Shown here: positions 53,838 through 62,058 of the stretch, piece by piece
How the letters are laid out: each line of letters opens with the position of its first letter
How positions within the stretch are numbered: the stretch's first letter is position 1
NCBI GenBank assembly: GCA_900319235.1
Contig: ONNR01000007.1
Location: forward strand, 62,001 to 126,000
Length of the DNA stretch: 64,000 nt
Direction of reading: 5' to 3'
DNA from: an uncultured Prevotellaceae bacterium
GTDB taxonomy: Bacteria; Bacteroidota; Bacteroidia; Bacteroidales; UBA3663
Translations under genes and position numbers: made by a program
The notes under the pieces: generated by a model
What the model saw: only the letters and a program-made list of their open reading frames with translations
What the model was told of the DNA's origin: nothing
Databases searched by the model: none

Positions 53838-54164
53838 TCACCTCTCATCTCCCTCCCCGTGAATGCGGTCACGCTGCATACGGGAGGCGAGTTTATCGAG
53901 ATTCATTTGGCAGATTTCGTCGAGGGTGTAGCCGAGGTCGTGGGCCAGGGAGGCGGCATACCACATCACATCGCCCAACTCAAGGGCAATCTGATGGCGG
54001 CGTTCGGGAGTGAACTCGTCGTTGTTGTCGCGGATGACCTTCTTGACCTTGTCGGCTACCTCGCCAGCTTCTCCGGTGAGGCCGAGGGTGGGGTATATGA
54101 TGGCGCGGGAGGAGGGGTAGATGGCGGTGCGGCGGGCACCTTCCTGATATTCGTTTATCGTCAT
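53838..54164 (-). CDS. MazG-like nucleotide pyrophosphohydrolase (108 aa)
   Basis: Small all-alpha NTP-PPase: GLTGEAGEVADKVKKVI supplies the EExxE-like metal site and ELGDVMWYAASLAHDLG the ExxD motif. Start at 54164 (MTINEYQEGARRTAIYP); the longer frame enters the hairpin-rich spacer. Likely removes aberrant or excess NTPs. Last gene of the long minus-strand run, separated from it by 289 bp. Confidence 0.88.
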   Translation of the reverse strand: MTINEYQEGARRTAIYPSSRAIIYPTLGLTGEAGEVADKVKKVIRDNNDEFTPERRHQIALELGDVMWYAASLAHDLGYTLDEICQMNLDKLASRMQRDRIHGEGDER

Positions 54165-54222
54165 GACAAAAAAGATGAAAAATGGTTTTTGTGTGAAGAT
54201 GAAAAATGGAGAAGATTGAATG

Positions 54223-54325
54223 GAAGCGCTTGATAGCGCTTCTGCTGTCTGCCTTTGACTCATTATCTGAAAGCGAGCTTTCAGCTGATGAGTCTAAGCC
54301 ATTCAGCACCCCTGAAGGGGCTTTC
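54223..54325. other. cluster of three hairpins in an intergenic region
   Basis: Hairpin 1: GAAGCGCT-TGAT-AGCGCTTC (54223-54242), perfect. Hairpin 2: a 17-position stem with one mismatch (54257-54273 with 54278-54294) and a 4-nt loop. Hairpin 3: short GC-rich CCCC-TGAA-GGGG (54309-54320). The 289-bp spacer otherwise has no gene. It could be a structured RNA, a degraded repeat element, or a complex terminator. Confidence 0.6.
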
Positions 54326-54453
54326 ATTCAATCTTTTCGAAAATCGTTTCACAGAAAAATAATTAAAAATATTTGTGGGCCACTTCTTTATGTGGAAATC
54401 GCTAATTCGGGAATTCCCTAATTCGTGATGAAAAAGAAGATCGCAAATGCGTG

Positions 54454-56931
54454 TCAGAGCCCGCGCTGGTTCTGGATGATGGCATCGCGGACGCGGCGGG
54501 TGAGGGTGTCGTAGGTGTCGTCGGGCTGAGGCTGGATGACGGGGAGGTAATCGACACGGATCTTGAAGGGACGTGCCCACTTGCTGTGCTTGGGCAGCGC
54601 CTCGTAAGCTCCATGGATGGAGCAGGGGACGATAGGGACGTTGAGTTCCTTGGCGAGAATGGCGAAGGTCTTCTTGAATTCGCCCACTTCGCCCGTCTCG
54701 GTGCGTGTGCCTTCGGGGAAGATGATGATGTTCTTGCCCTGCTTGAAGGCTTCGCCCATTCGCTGGATGGAGGTCTTGAGATTGGTGGGCTCCATGACGA
54801 TGACGTTGTGGCGCTTGGCAATGCTCTGGACGATGGGGTGCTTGACGTGCGACTCCTTGGCGAAGAAGAAGGTCTTGCGGACGTTCTTCTTGGGACTGTA
54901 GGCCATGACGAGCATACCATCGAGGAACGACTGATGGTTGGCTGCGAGCATATAGGGGCCATCTTGCGGGATGTTCTCGGCTCCGCGACCTTCGAGACGG
55001 AAGTAGAGACGGGCGATGAGCTTGAAGAACCAGAGGATGAGCAGATCGTCGGGCCAGGCATCGGGGAGCTTGAGGTTCTGGGTATCTTCGTGGAGGATGT
55101 GATGCCAGTCGATTTCCTCGACCTCGATGCGCGTCTTGTAATCGGCCACGTGTTCGGCGAGTTCGAGGACATTGCGGAAGGCGGCGATGCGTTCGGCAGA
55201 GATGTCCATGCCGAAGGTCTGCTCGAGGAAGCCCTGCAGACCTACCTTGTCGAGTGAATCGAGCTGCAGGTCGGTGTCGAGGTTATCGGTAGGACGCACG
55301 GGGCACTTCTTCTCGTGCTGGATGTAGTTCTTGATGATTTTGTATTCGGGGAAGGAAGGCTCGATGATGCGCTTCTTGTTCTTGTCGGTATGTTCGCCCG
55401 ACGAGACGAGGGCGGGGAGCTTGAAGCGCTGGAGCTTGTCCATCTTGGTGCGCGGCAGTTCGCCATGATAGACGAAGAGCGACATAAGGCGCTTGTAGGG
55501 TGGCACTTCTTGGTTGTAGGGTTCGAGGAGTTCACGCTTGAGGGCTTCCTCGAGTTCCTCGTCGTTGCGCCCCTGAATCCACGCGGCCTGTGGAACGATG
55601 ATTGCCTTGAGCATATCGACGTCCTGGATGATGCCGACTTCCTTGACGATGTCGGTGTGCTGCTCGAGCTTGAACTCAATCTCGGAGGGGTTGATGTTCT
55701 TGCCATTGGAGAGGACGATTATCTCCTTGGTGCGACCGGTGATGTAGAGACGACCCTTGTCGTCGAAACGTCCGAGGTCGCCCGTGTGGAGCCAGCCTTC
55801 GTCGTCGAAGATGGCAGCCGTCTCCTCGGGACGGTTGTAATAGCCCTGCATCACATTGGGACCCTTGACGCAGATTTCGCCGTTCTTGAGGATGACCTTC
55901 TCGGAGGGGAGGGGTTTGCCCACCGAGCCGGGGACGATGTCGTCGGGACGCGTGAACGAGATCATGGGTGCGCACTCGGACATACCGTAACCTTCGAGCA
56001 GGTCGAGACCGAGGGTCTTGATGTCGATGGCAATCTCGCGGTCGAGGGCTGCGCCGCCCGAGACGAGGATGTCGAGATGTCCGCCAAGTGCCTGGCGCAC
56101 GGAGGTGAAGACGAGGCGACTGAGCCAACGCCACTGGAGGGCACGACACATTTTAAATATAGCGCGCGTGAGAGCCTTGGCTTCGACCTTCGCCTTGATG
56201 CCTCGGATGAGGGTAGTCCACAGACGGGGTACGCCAATCATAAGGCCTACTTTGCCGCGCTTGAGGGTGTCGAGGATGTCGGGTCCGGTCATAGCGGGCG
56301 CGATGGCTACACCGCCACCGACGGTGATGGGTGCGACGAGACAGCCCAACAAGGGGAGCACGTGATGGAGAGGCAGGAGGATGATGGCGCGGCGATCCTG
56401 CGTATAGATGCGCACTTCCTTCGAGACCGAATCGACGTTGGCCATCATATTGCCGAACGAGAGCATTACGCCCTTGGGCGAGCCTGTGGTGCCGGAGGTG
56501 TAGATGATGACGGCAGTAGCCGACGACTCGTAGTCGATCTTGGCGGGGCGAATATCGTCGGACAGTTCGACCTGCTCGTGTTCGTCGATGATCAGAATGG
56601 GCAGCTCGCGTCCCAGCAGACGCAAGGCTTCGCGGGCCGTGTCGAGCTTCTTGTTGGAGGTCCAGATGCATTCGGCCTCACTGTCGCGCAGGGTGTAGGC
56701 CACCTCGTCGGGCGTGGCGGTGGCATCGACAGGGACAGCGATGCCGCGATTGAGCCAGATGCTGAAGAAGGCGTAGATCCAGCCTTCGCGGTTTTCGGAG
56801 AGGATGACAGTCTTGGCACCAGCGTGGGGCGAAGTGTATCGGGCGAAATAGGTGATGCGGCGAAGCATCTCCTTGTAACTGACGTAACGGTTGCCGGCGA
56901 TGATGGCGGTCTTGTGGAAGTCTTTGATCAT
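54454..56931 (-). CDS. AMP-ligase/ACP/1-acylglycerol-phosphate acyltransferase fusion (825 aa)
   Basis: Three domains in one chain. Residues about 1-500: AMP-forming acyl-acid ligase with IIYTSGTTGSPKGVM and EGYGMSECAP and GDLGRFDDKGRLYITGR. About 530-600: carrier domain with TDLQLDSLDKVGL (pantetheine Ser near 559). About 640-825: PlsC-type acyltransferase with AANHQSFLDGM (NHxxxxD) and IIIFPEGTRTETG. Likely activates a fatty acid, holds it as acyl-ACP and transfers it to a glycerophospholipid (Aas-like recycling). Downstream of murA with a palindromic repeat between them. Confidence 0.9.
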   Translation of the reverse strand: MIKDFHKTAIIAGNRYVSYKEMLRRITYFARYTSPHAGAKTVILSENREGWIYAFFSIWLNRGIAVPVDATATPDEVAYTLRDSEAECIWTSNKKLDTAREALRLLGRELPILIIDEHEQVELSDDIRPAKIDYESSATAVIIYTSGTTGSPKGVMLSFGNMMANVDSVSKEVRIYTQDRRAIILLPLHHVLPLLGCLVAPITVGGGVAIAPAMTGPDILDTLKRGKVGLMIGVPRLWTTLIRGIKAKVEAKALTRAIFKMCRALQWRWLSRLVFTSVRQALGGHLDILVSGGAALDREIAIDIKTLGLDLLEGYGMSECAPMISFTRPDDIVPGSVGKPLPSEKVILKNGEICVKGPNVMQGYYNRPEETAAIFDDEGWLHTGDLGRFDDKGRLYITGRTKEIIVLSNGKNINPSEIEFKLEQHTDIVKEVGIIQDVDMLKAIIVPQAAWIQGRNDEELEEALKRELLEPYNQEVPPYKRLMSLFVYHGELPRTKMDKLQRFKLPALVSSGEHTDKNKKRIIEPSFPEYKIIKNYIQHEKKCPVRPTDNLDTDLQLDSLDKVGLQGFLEQTFGMDISAERIAAFRNVLELAEHVADYKTRIEVEEIDWHHILHEDTQNLKLPDAWPDDLLILWFFKLIARLYFRLEGRGAENIPQDGPYMLAANHQSFLDGMLVMAYSPKKNVRKTFFFAKESHVKHPIVQSIAKRHNVIVMEPTNLKTSIQRMGEAFKQGKNIIIFPEGTRTETGEVGEFKKTFAILAKELNVPIVPCSIHGAYEALPKHSKWARPFKIRVDYLPVIQPQPDDTYDTLTRRVRDAIIQNQRGL

Positions 56932-56955
56932 GGGAGAGGGGATGAGGGGTGATGA

Positions 56956-56989
56956 GCAGTCATAGATGGCTGCAACGGGAACGCGGGGG
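56956..56989 (+). repeat. dispersed GCAGCCAT palindrome copy
   Basis: GCAGTCAT-AG-ATGGCTGC followed by AACGGGAACGCGGGG; in the spacer between murA and the AMP-ligase fusion gene. Confidence 0.8.
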
Positions 56990-56999
56990 ATGGGGAGGA

Positions 57000-58316
57000 T
57001 TAATCCTCCTTTCGGGTGATGTGGGCGCCGAGGGCGTTGAGACGCTGGTCGATGGCCTCGTAGCCGCGGTCGATCTGGTTGATGTTATCGATGCGGGAGG
57101 TCCCTTCGGCACTCATTGCGGCGATGAGCAGGGCGATGCCTGCGCGGATGTCAGGGCTGGTCATATTGGCATGACGCAGTTTGTACTGGCGGTCGATGCC
57201 GATGACGGTGGCACGGTGAGGGTCGCAGAGGACGATCTGCGCACCCATATTGATGAGCTTGTCGACGAAGAAGAGTCGCGACTCGAACATCTTCTGATGG
57301 ATGAGGACGACGCCGCGTGCCTGGGTGGCAGTGACGAGGAGGACGGACAGAAGGTCGGGCGTGAGGCCCGGCCAGGGTGCGTCGGCAATGGTCATGATGG
57401 AGCCATCGATGAACGAGTCGATCTGATAATGGTCGTGGGCTGGTACATAGAGGTCGTCGCCGCGCTGTTCGACGGTGATGCCGAGACGACGGAAGGCATC
57501 GGGAATGATTCCGAGGTCGGGCACGGAGACGTCGGCGATGGTGAGTTCGGAGCCCGTCATGGCAGCCATACCGATGAATGAGCCGACTTCGATCATATCG
57601 GGCAGGAGGCGATGCTGGGTGCCATGGAGTTCGCGCACGCCCTCGATGGTGAGGAGGTTGGAGCCGATGCCCTCGATGTGGGCACCCATACGAGAGAGCA
57701 TACGGCAGAGCTGCTGCAGATAAGGCTCGCAGGCAGCATTGTAGATGGTGGTGGTGCCTTCGGCGCAGACGGCAGCCATGACGATGTTGGCGGTGCCGGT
57801 GACGGAAGCTTCGTCGAGCAGCATATAGCATCCCGAGAGGTGACCATGGGTGGCCTCGACGCGGTAGAGGTGGCGCTCGGGGTCATAGGTGAACTCGGTG
57901 CCGAGTCGCTGGAGGCCGATGAAGTGGGTGTCGAGACGTCGACGACCGATCTTGTCACCACCGGGCTGGGGCAACAGGGCATGTCCGAAGCGCGAGACAA
58001 GCGGACCGAGGAGCATTACCGAACCACGCAGCGACATACAGCGACGCAGATAGTCGTCGCTTTCGAGGTAAGCCACATCGATGTGGTCGGCGCGGAAGCG
58101 GAACGTGCCGCGTTCGAGGTGATGTACGACGACACCCATCTTGCGCAGGAGCTCGATGAGGTTGAGGGTGTCGAGAATCTCGGGGATGTTGGTGATGGTG
58201 ACTTCCTCACGGGTGAGGAGTACGGCACATAGCACTTCGAGGGCTTCGTTCTTGGCGCCTTGTGGCTTGATGGTGCCACGCAAGGGGTGGCCACCTTCGA
58301 TGATGAAACTAGACAT
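57000..58316 (-). CDS. murA: UDP-GlcNAc 1-carboxyvinyltransferase with Cys-to-Asp active site (438 aa)
   Basis: First committed step of peptidoglycan precursor synthesis (enolpyruvyl transfer from PEP to UDP-GlcNAc). KPQGAKNEALEVL contains the catalytic Lys; DAPWPGLTPDLLS the conserved Asp. The loop that usually reads PGGCxIGxRP is PQPGGDKIGRRRLDTH: the fosfomycin-target Cys is Asp (codon 57954-57956, residue about 121). The start at 58316 leaves a 4-nt spacer after the PdxA-like gene; an upstream ATG at 58331 would overlap it. Confidence 0.93.
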   Translation of the reverse strand: MSSFIIEGGHPLRGTIKPQGAKNEALEVLCAVLLTREEVTITNIPEILDTLNLIELLRKMGVVVHHLERGTFRFRADHIDVAYLESDDYLRRCMSLRGSVMLLGPLVSRFGHALLPQPGGDKIGRRRLDTHFIGLQRLGTEFTYDPERHLYRVEATHGHLSGCYMLLDEASVTGTANIVMAAVCAEGTTTIYNAACEPYLQQLCRMLSRMGAHIEGIGSNLLTIEGVRELHGTQHRLLPDMIEVGSFIGMAAMTGSELTIADVSVPDLGIIPDAFRRLGITVEQRGDDLYVPAHDHYQIDSFIDGSIMTIADAPWPGLTPDLLSVLLVTATQARGVVLIHQKMFESRLFFVDKLINMGAQIVLCDPHRATVIGIDRQYKLRHANMTSPDIRAGIALLIAAMSAEGTSRIDNINQIDRGYEAIDQRLNALGAHITRKED

Positions 58317-58320
58317 AGCG

Positions 58321-59361
58321 TTATTCGTCATCTTTCGTGAGGTCTAACTTGTAGTCGTCGCGGCCACGAGGCACCCAATGCTTCTCGAGGGGATGGCTAG
58401 TGGCCTGGCGGTATCGGATGCGCTGGCGCAGGATGTCGAGGGCGGCATAGATAGCCTGTCGAAGAGGCATCTCAGAGGCCTGATTCTGCCCTGCGATGTC
58501 GTAGCGGATGCCTACGAAGGGATAGGTGAGGATAAGGTGAAGGCCGGAGATGTAGCCGATGTTGTAGTCGGCATCACGGCTTGCGATGGCCTGCTTGAAG
58601 GCTTCGTCCTGATCCTGGAAAAGACAGCCGTCGTAGTGGTCCTGCCAAGCTCCCTGGGAGAAGGCTGTGGCATCGAGGGGACCGAAGGCGAGGACACCCT
58701 GCTCGTGGAGTTCATCGAGGTCGTTGCGCAATTTCTCGTGCGAAGAGACGACGGCGATGCGGGGACGCATAATGCCGAAGTCGTAGCGCAGACTTTGGCT
58801 GATGGCACGGATGTCGTTCTGGAAGGCTTCGGACGCGATGCCTTCGCCGAGTTCGGTGGTGACGTCGTAGTGATGGAGCTGGAGGATGCGAAGACTGTCG
58901 TTGATGATCCAGTCGAACGAAGCGTCGTGGATGTTGAGCGCACGATGGATGAAGTCCGAGAGGGCGTGTGACGACTGGTCGTTGTCGAGGTGGCCAGGGA
59001 GGGTGACGAGGGCATCGATGTCATCGTTGTCGTAGGCCTCGAGCGCCGCGGTGAGTGAACTGGCTTCGGCCTGAAGGGAAGCTTCGGTCTGCTGTCCGAA
59101 CTGGACTTCGGGTTCGGCGTCACCACATACGGGCACGAGGTTGATGCGCCCTTCGATGGCGTCGCCTGCGCGTGAGACGACGTTGAGGGGGATCATGCTG
59201 ATGCCCAGCTGCTGGGCGGTGCTGCGCAGCACCTGGGCGCTGCCGAAGATGACGGGAGTACAGAACTCGAGCATCTCGGGGTCCTGCAGGACTTTGATTA
59301 GCATCTCGCAGCCGATGCCGTTGATATCACCTTGGGTTATGCCGATACGGAAGAGGTACAT
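58321..59361 (-). CDS. PdxA-like protein with eroded metal-site motifs (346 aa)
   Basis: Matches 4-hydroxythreonine-4-phosphate dehydrogenase overall (N-terminal GITQGDINGIGCEML, VIFGSAQVL, terminal YDIAGQNQASEMPLRQAIYAALDI). But the usual metal-binding motifs look lost: the YHDQG-type segment reads LFQDQDEAF and the SPDHGTA-type segment reads YPFVGIRYDI. It may be inactive, neofunctionalised, or have an altered activity in vitamin B6 synthesis. Start at 59361; an earlier frame would begin in a repeat-bearing spacer. Confidence 0.8.
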   Translation of the reverse strand: MYLFRIGITQGDINGIGCEMLIKVLQDPEMLEFCTPVIFGSAQVLRSTAQQLGISMIPLNVVSRAGDAIEGRINLVPVCGDAEPEVQFGQQTEASLQAEASSLTAALEAYDNDDIDALVTLPGHLDNDQSSHALSDFIHRALNIHDASFDWIINDSLRILQLHHYDVTTELGEGIASEAFQNDIRAISQSLRYDFGIMRPRIAVVSSHEKLRNDLDELHEQGVLAFGPLDATAFSQGAWQDHYDGCLFQDQDEAFKQAIASRDADYNIGYISGLHLILTYPFVGIRYDIAGQNQASEMPLRQAIYAALDILRQRIRYRQATSHPLEKHWVPRGRDDYKLDLTKDDE

Positions 59362-59404
59362 GCTATGGATGATGGAAGAGGGATGATGAAAGAGGGAGGG
59401 ATGG

Positions 59405-59439
59405 GCAGCCATAGATAGCTGCGACTGGAACGCTGGTGG
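59405..59439 (+). repeat. dispersed GCAGCCAT palindrome copy
   Basis: GCAGCCATAGATAGCTGC followed by GACTGGAACGCTGG, in the spacer between the DUF4837 and PdxA-like genes. One arm base differs (TAGCTGC). Confidence 0.75.
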
Positions 59440-59445
59440 CGCGCC

Positions 59446-60486
59446 TTAGAGCGTGACTTCGATTTCGGGGATGAGCTGGTCGGATGGGAGCTTGAGGGTG
59501 TAGAGGGAGGCCTCGAGGTTGCGGATGAGGAGGCGCTTGCCATCGTTGGGAGCATAGCAGAAGCCTTCGGCAAAGACGACGCGCTTGTTGACCTCGTCAA
59601 GACGGATGTGACAGATGAACGGGCCAGCCATCAGACCATTGCGCATACGCCACATACCACGGAGCTCACCGACATAATGGCCACCTACGTTGAGCGCCTT
59701 GTATTCGGGCAGGACGACATTGCGGTTGGTCTCCATATGCTGGGTTGAGTCGGAGCCTTCGATGTTGGCACCCATGACGGAGTCGCGCACGGCGACGGCG
59801 CCTTCGAGGGTGAAGATGTTCTGGTCGGTGTAGGGCACGCTATAGACGACGAGGTAGCTCTGCTTGGAGGCGAAGTTGTCGGTGCACCAGAAGAAGGTGC
59901 TGTCCTTGGCGGGGCGGCAGGTGACATCCATGGCGCGGGGAATATATAGCGAAGCGTTCTGGAGTCGCATAAGGCGGTCCTGCTGCTTGATGAGGTGCTC
60001 CTTGGTGATGATCTTGATGCGACGGTTCATCTCGTTCTTGACATAGACCTGACGGAGCTGCTCCTGAATCTGGGGAAGGTATTCGGTGAGCGACTCGATA
60101 GTCTTGGCGTGCATGCGGACGATGACCTGATTGTAGGCGTAGGGTTCGCGCTCGAGGGTCACGACGGGCTGTTCGCCATTGGTGGGATTGATGTCAACGA
60201 TGGCGACATTGGCGACAATGCGGATGACCTGCGAGGCGAAGTTCTCAGGGGTGAGATGGCGCACGCGGAAATACTCGTCACCGTTGGGTGTGCCCTCCAT
60301 CGGGAATTCGAAGATGGCGTGGAGGGTGTCGTTGAGTGCGGTCTCGCGGAGCGCCTCTTCCATAACGAGATAGAGGTCGTAGGGCGTGCCCGAGGAATCG
60401 GGCTTGAGGGCACGTTCGAGACTATTGCGGCAGCTGCTGAGGGGGAAGAGCAGGAGGGCGGAGAGGAGGATGAGGAGGTGTTTCAT
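59446..60486 (-). CDS. DUF4837 lipoprotein (346 aa)
   Basis: Lipoprotein signal MKHLLILLSALLLFPLSSC; start at 60486, since an upstream frame lacks a signal and crosses a repeat. Strand-rich body with CTDNFASKQSYLVVYSVPYTDQNIF and WRMRNGLMAGPFICHIRLDE, matching the Bacteroidetes DUF4837 family. Function not established. Conserved next to rsmD in relatives. Confidence 0.8.
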   Translation of the reverse strand: MKHLLILLSALLLFPLSSCRNSLERALKPDSSGTPYDLYLVMEEALRETALNDTLHAIFEFPMEGTPNGDEYFRVRHLTPENFASQVIRIVANVAIVDINPTNGEQPVVTLEREPYAYNQVIVRMHAKTIESLTEYLPQIQEQLRQVYVKNEMNRRIKIITKEHLIKQQDRLMRLQNASLYIPRAMDVTCRPAKDSTFFWCTDNFASKQSYLVVYSVPYTDQNIFTLEGAVAVRDSVMGANIEGSDSTQHMETNRNVVLPEYKALNVGGHYVGELRGMWRMRNGLMAGPFICHIRLDEVNKRVVFAEGFCYAPNDGKRLLIRNLEASLYTLKLPSDQLIPEIEVTL

Positions 60487-60502
60487 ATTGTGGGGATATT
60501 TT

Positions 60503-60537
60503 GGGCAGCCATAGATGGCTGCGACGGGAACGCGGGG
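60503..60537 (+). repeat. dispersed GCAGCCAT palindrome copy
   Basis: GGGCAGCCATAGATGGCTGC followed by GACGGGAACGCGGGG; between rsmD and the DUF4837 gene. A perfect 8-bp arm copy. Confidence 0.82.
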
Positions 60538-60571
60538 AGAACTGAGGGGGAGCGGAGGGAGCGCGGGGGAA

Positions 60572-61153
60572 TCAGGGACGGGGATGCTGGAAGAAGGAGA
60601 AGTGGACGGCGCCGTAGGTGCGGAGCTCCTGGAAGAGGGGATGGGAGGAGAAGTCGGAGGACTTGCCGTGTTCGAGGATGAAGATGCCATCGGGGGCGAG
60701 CCAGCCTGGTTGGAAGACGAGGTCGGGGAGCTTGTCGAGATCGGCGAGGTCGTAGGGCGGGTCGGCGAAGATTAGGTCGAAGGGCGCAGCGTATGGAGCA
60801 CTGGCGCCGATTGATACGGCGGGGGGAGTGTTGAGGTAGCGGAAGACATCGCCTCGGATGAGCTGATGTCGGTTGCGGGGGACGTTGAGCTGTGCGGCCA
60901 CCTTTTGGATGAACTGCTGCTGGGCGTGCCCCAATTCGACGCTGACGACATATGCAGCACCACGGCTGAGCAGTTCGAAGCTGATGCTGCCTGTGCCGCT
61001 GAAGAGGTCGAGCGCTCGACAACCCTCAAGATCCATTCGGTTCTGGAGGATGTTGAAGAAAGCCTGCTTTGCCAGGTCGGTGGTAGGCCGAGCGCTGAGG
61101 TTGCGTGGCGGGTCGAAGCGGCGTCCGCCGTATTGGCCGGTAATGATCTTCAA
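60572..61153 (-). CDS. rsmD: 16S rRNA (guanine(966)-N2)-methyltransferase (193 aa)
   Basis: Class I methyltransferase with the family N-terminus MKIITGQYGGRRF, ARPTTDLAKQAFFNIL, SAM-binding LDLFSGTGSISFELLSRG and the catalytic FADPPYDL. Modifies 16S rRNA. Follows the DUF3822 gene by 15 nt, a conserved Bacteroidetes pairing. Confidence 0.93.
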   Translation of the reverse strand: MKIITGQYGGRRFDPPRNLSARPTTDLAKQAFFNILQNRMDLEGCRALDLFSGTGSISFELLSRGAAYVVSVELGHAQQQFIQKVAAQLNVPRNRHQLIRGDVFRYLNTPPAVSIGASAPYAAPFDLIFADPPYDLADLDKLPDLVFQPGWLAPDGIFILEHGKSSDFSSHPLFQELRTYGAVHFSFFQHPRP

Positions 61154-61178
61154 ATTAACAATTAATAATTAATAATTG
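61152..61178. repeat. heptamer-period AT repeat
   Basis: AAATTAACAATTAATAATTAATAATTG covering the junction between rsmD and the DUF3822 gene. Confidence 0.75.
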
Positions 61179-62050
61179 CGATTGATTTGCTTGATGAAGG
61201 GCTGCAAATCCTGGTGGAGCTGGGAGGCTGGATCGCCTTTGCCGAGGATGAGCAGGAGGTCGTTGAGCTGGTCGAGGCCTTCGCGCAGCCAGGTGTTGAG
61301 GACGTAGTAGCGTCGGTTGTCGGCCTGGGAGGTGCGGTAGACGTTGGCAAGGACGAGCTGACCGGAGCGGAAGAGGGCGAGCTCGAGGAACTGGGGGGTG
61401 ACCACGGTGGCCAGGCATGCCTGCGGGGAGGAGGGGGCAGCCATAGATGGCTGCGACGGGGACACCTGGGAGGAAGGGACGGGATGGGCAGCCATGGATG
61501 GCTGCGACAGGGACACCTGAGGACGCAGAGACGAGGACGAGGGGGCGGCGGACGGGGCTGCCCGATGGAGGAGGGATGCGAGGTGATGCTCGAAGCAGAG
61601 GTCGCCGCAGTTGCGCTCGAGGAAGAGGTAAAGCTGGCGGTCGGTGCCGAAACAAAGTGTGACGCGCTGACCAGATGGAAGAGTGAGGGGCTGGAGCAAC
61701 ACTTGCTCGGGCTCGTCGAGGTCGGAGAGCGTGACGTGGTACATCGATGTGGCCAGTTCGGGGTCGGTGTCGGGCGGAAGGATGACGACGCGCTCGGAGA
61801 GGACCTGAACGGTCAGGTCGAGCGGTGTCTCGCTTTCGGGCAGAACATTGAGGACGGCCTCGTGGAGGCGCTGCTGGTAGTCGGGGCCAGGGGTGACCTC
61901 GTGAAAGGGGGCGTCATCGAGCAGAGCGGACGTTGCGACGCCGAGGTGTGGAGACGTGACATCGTCGAGCGGAGAGGAAGAGGCGCCGGAACAGTCAATA
62001 AACGAAAAACCATCCGGCGCAAACCGGATGGTCATATTGTCCTTTGTCAT
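61169..62050 (-). CDS. DUF3822 protein with in-frame repeat insertion (293 aa)
   Basis: Cytosolic DUF3822 family protein, typically next to rsmD in Bacteroidetes; N-terminus MTIRFAPDGFSFIDC is conserved, and the fold is thought to be actin/ASKHA-like. Residues about 177-205 are a low-complexity segment with a repeated Q-[VS]-S-P/L-S-Q-P-S-M-A-A unit that is encoded exactly by two copies of the dispersed GCAGCCAT palindrome, i.e. an insertion that keeps the frame. Function unknown. Confidence 0.85.
   Translation of the reverse strand: MTKDNMTIRFAPDGFSFIDCSGASSSPLDDVTSPHLGVATSALLDDAPFHEVTPGPDYQQRLHEAVLNVLPESETPLDLTVQVLSERVVILPPDTDPELATSMYHVTLSDLDEPEQVLLQPLTLPSGQRVTLCFGTDRQLYLFLERNCGDLCFEHHLASLLHRAAPSAAPSSSSLRPQVSLSQPSMAAHPVPSSQVSPSQPSMAAPSSPQACLATVVTPQFLELALFRSGQLVLANVYRTSQADNRRYYVLNTWLREGLDQLNDLLLILGKGDPASQLHQDLQPFIKQINRNY
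61437..61519 (+). repeat. two dispersed palindrome copies inside the DUF3822 gene
   Basis: Copy one (61437-61470) GCAGCCATAGATGGCTGC followed by GACGGGGACACCTGGG; copy two (61486-61519) GGGCAGCCATGGATGGCTGC followed by GACAGGGACACCTGAGG. The tails agree with each other and differ from other copies at GGGGACACCT, suggesting local duplication. Confidence 0.8.
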
Positions 62051-62058
62051 TGTGAGGA

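Noticed and set aside
54206..54421. 71-codon plus-strand frame through the hairpin cluster
   Set aside because: Its content mirrors the palindromes and it has no ribosome-binding or family support.
55315..56952. Plus-strand frame opposite the AMP-ligase fusion
   Set aside because: Acidic, repetitive translation without domains, opposite a clear three-domain enzyme.
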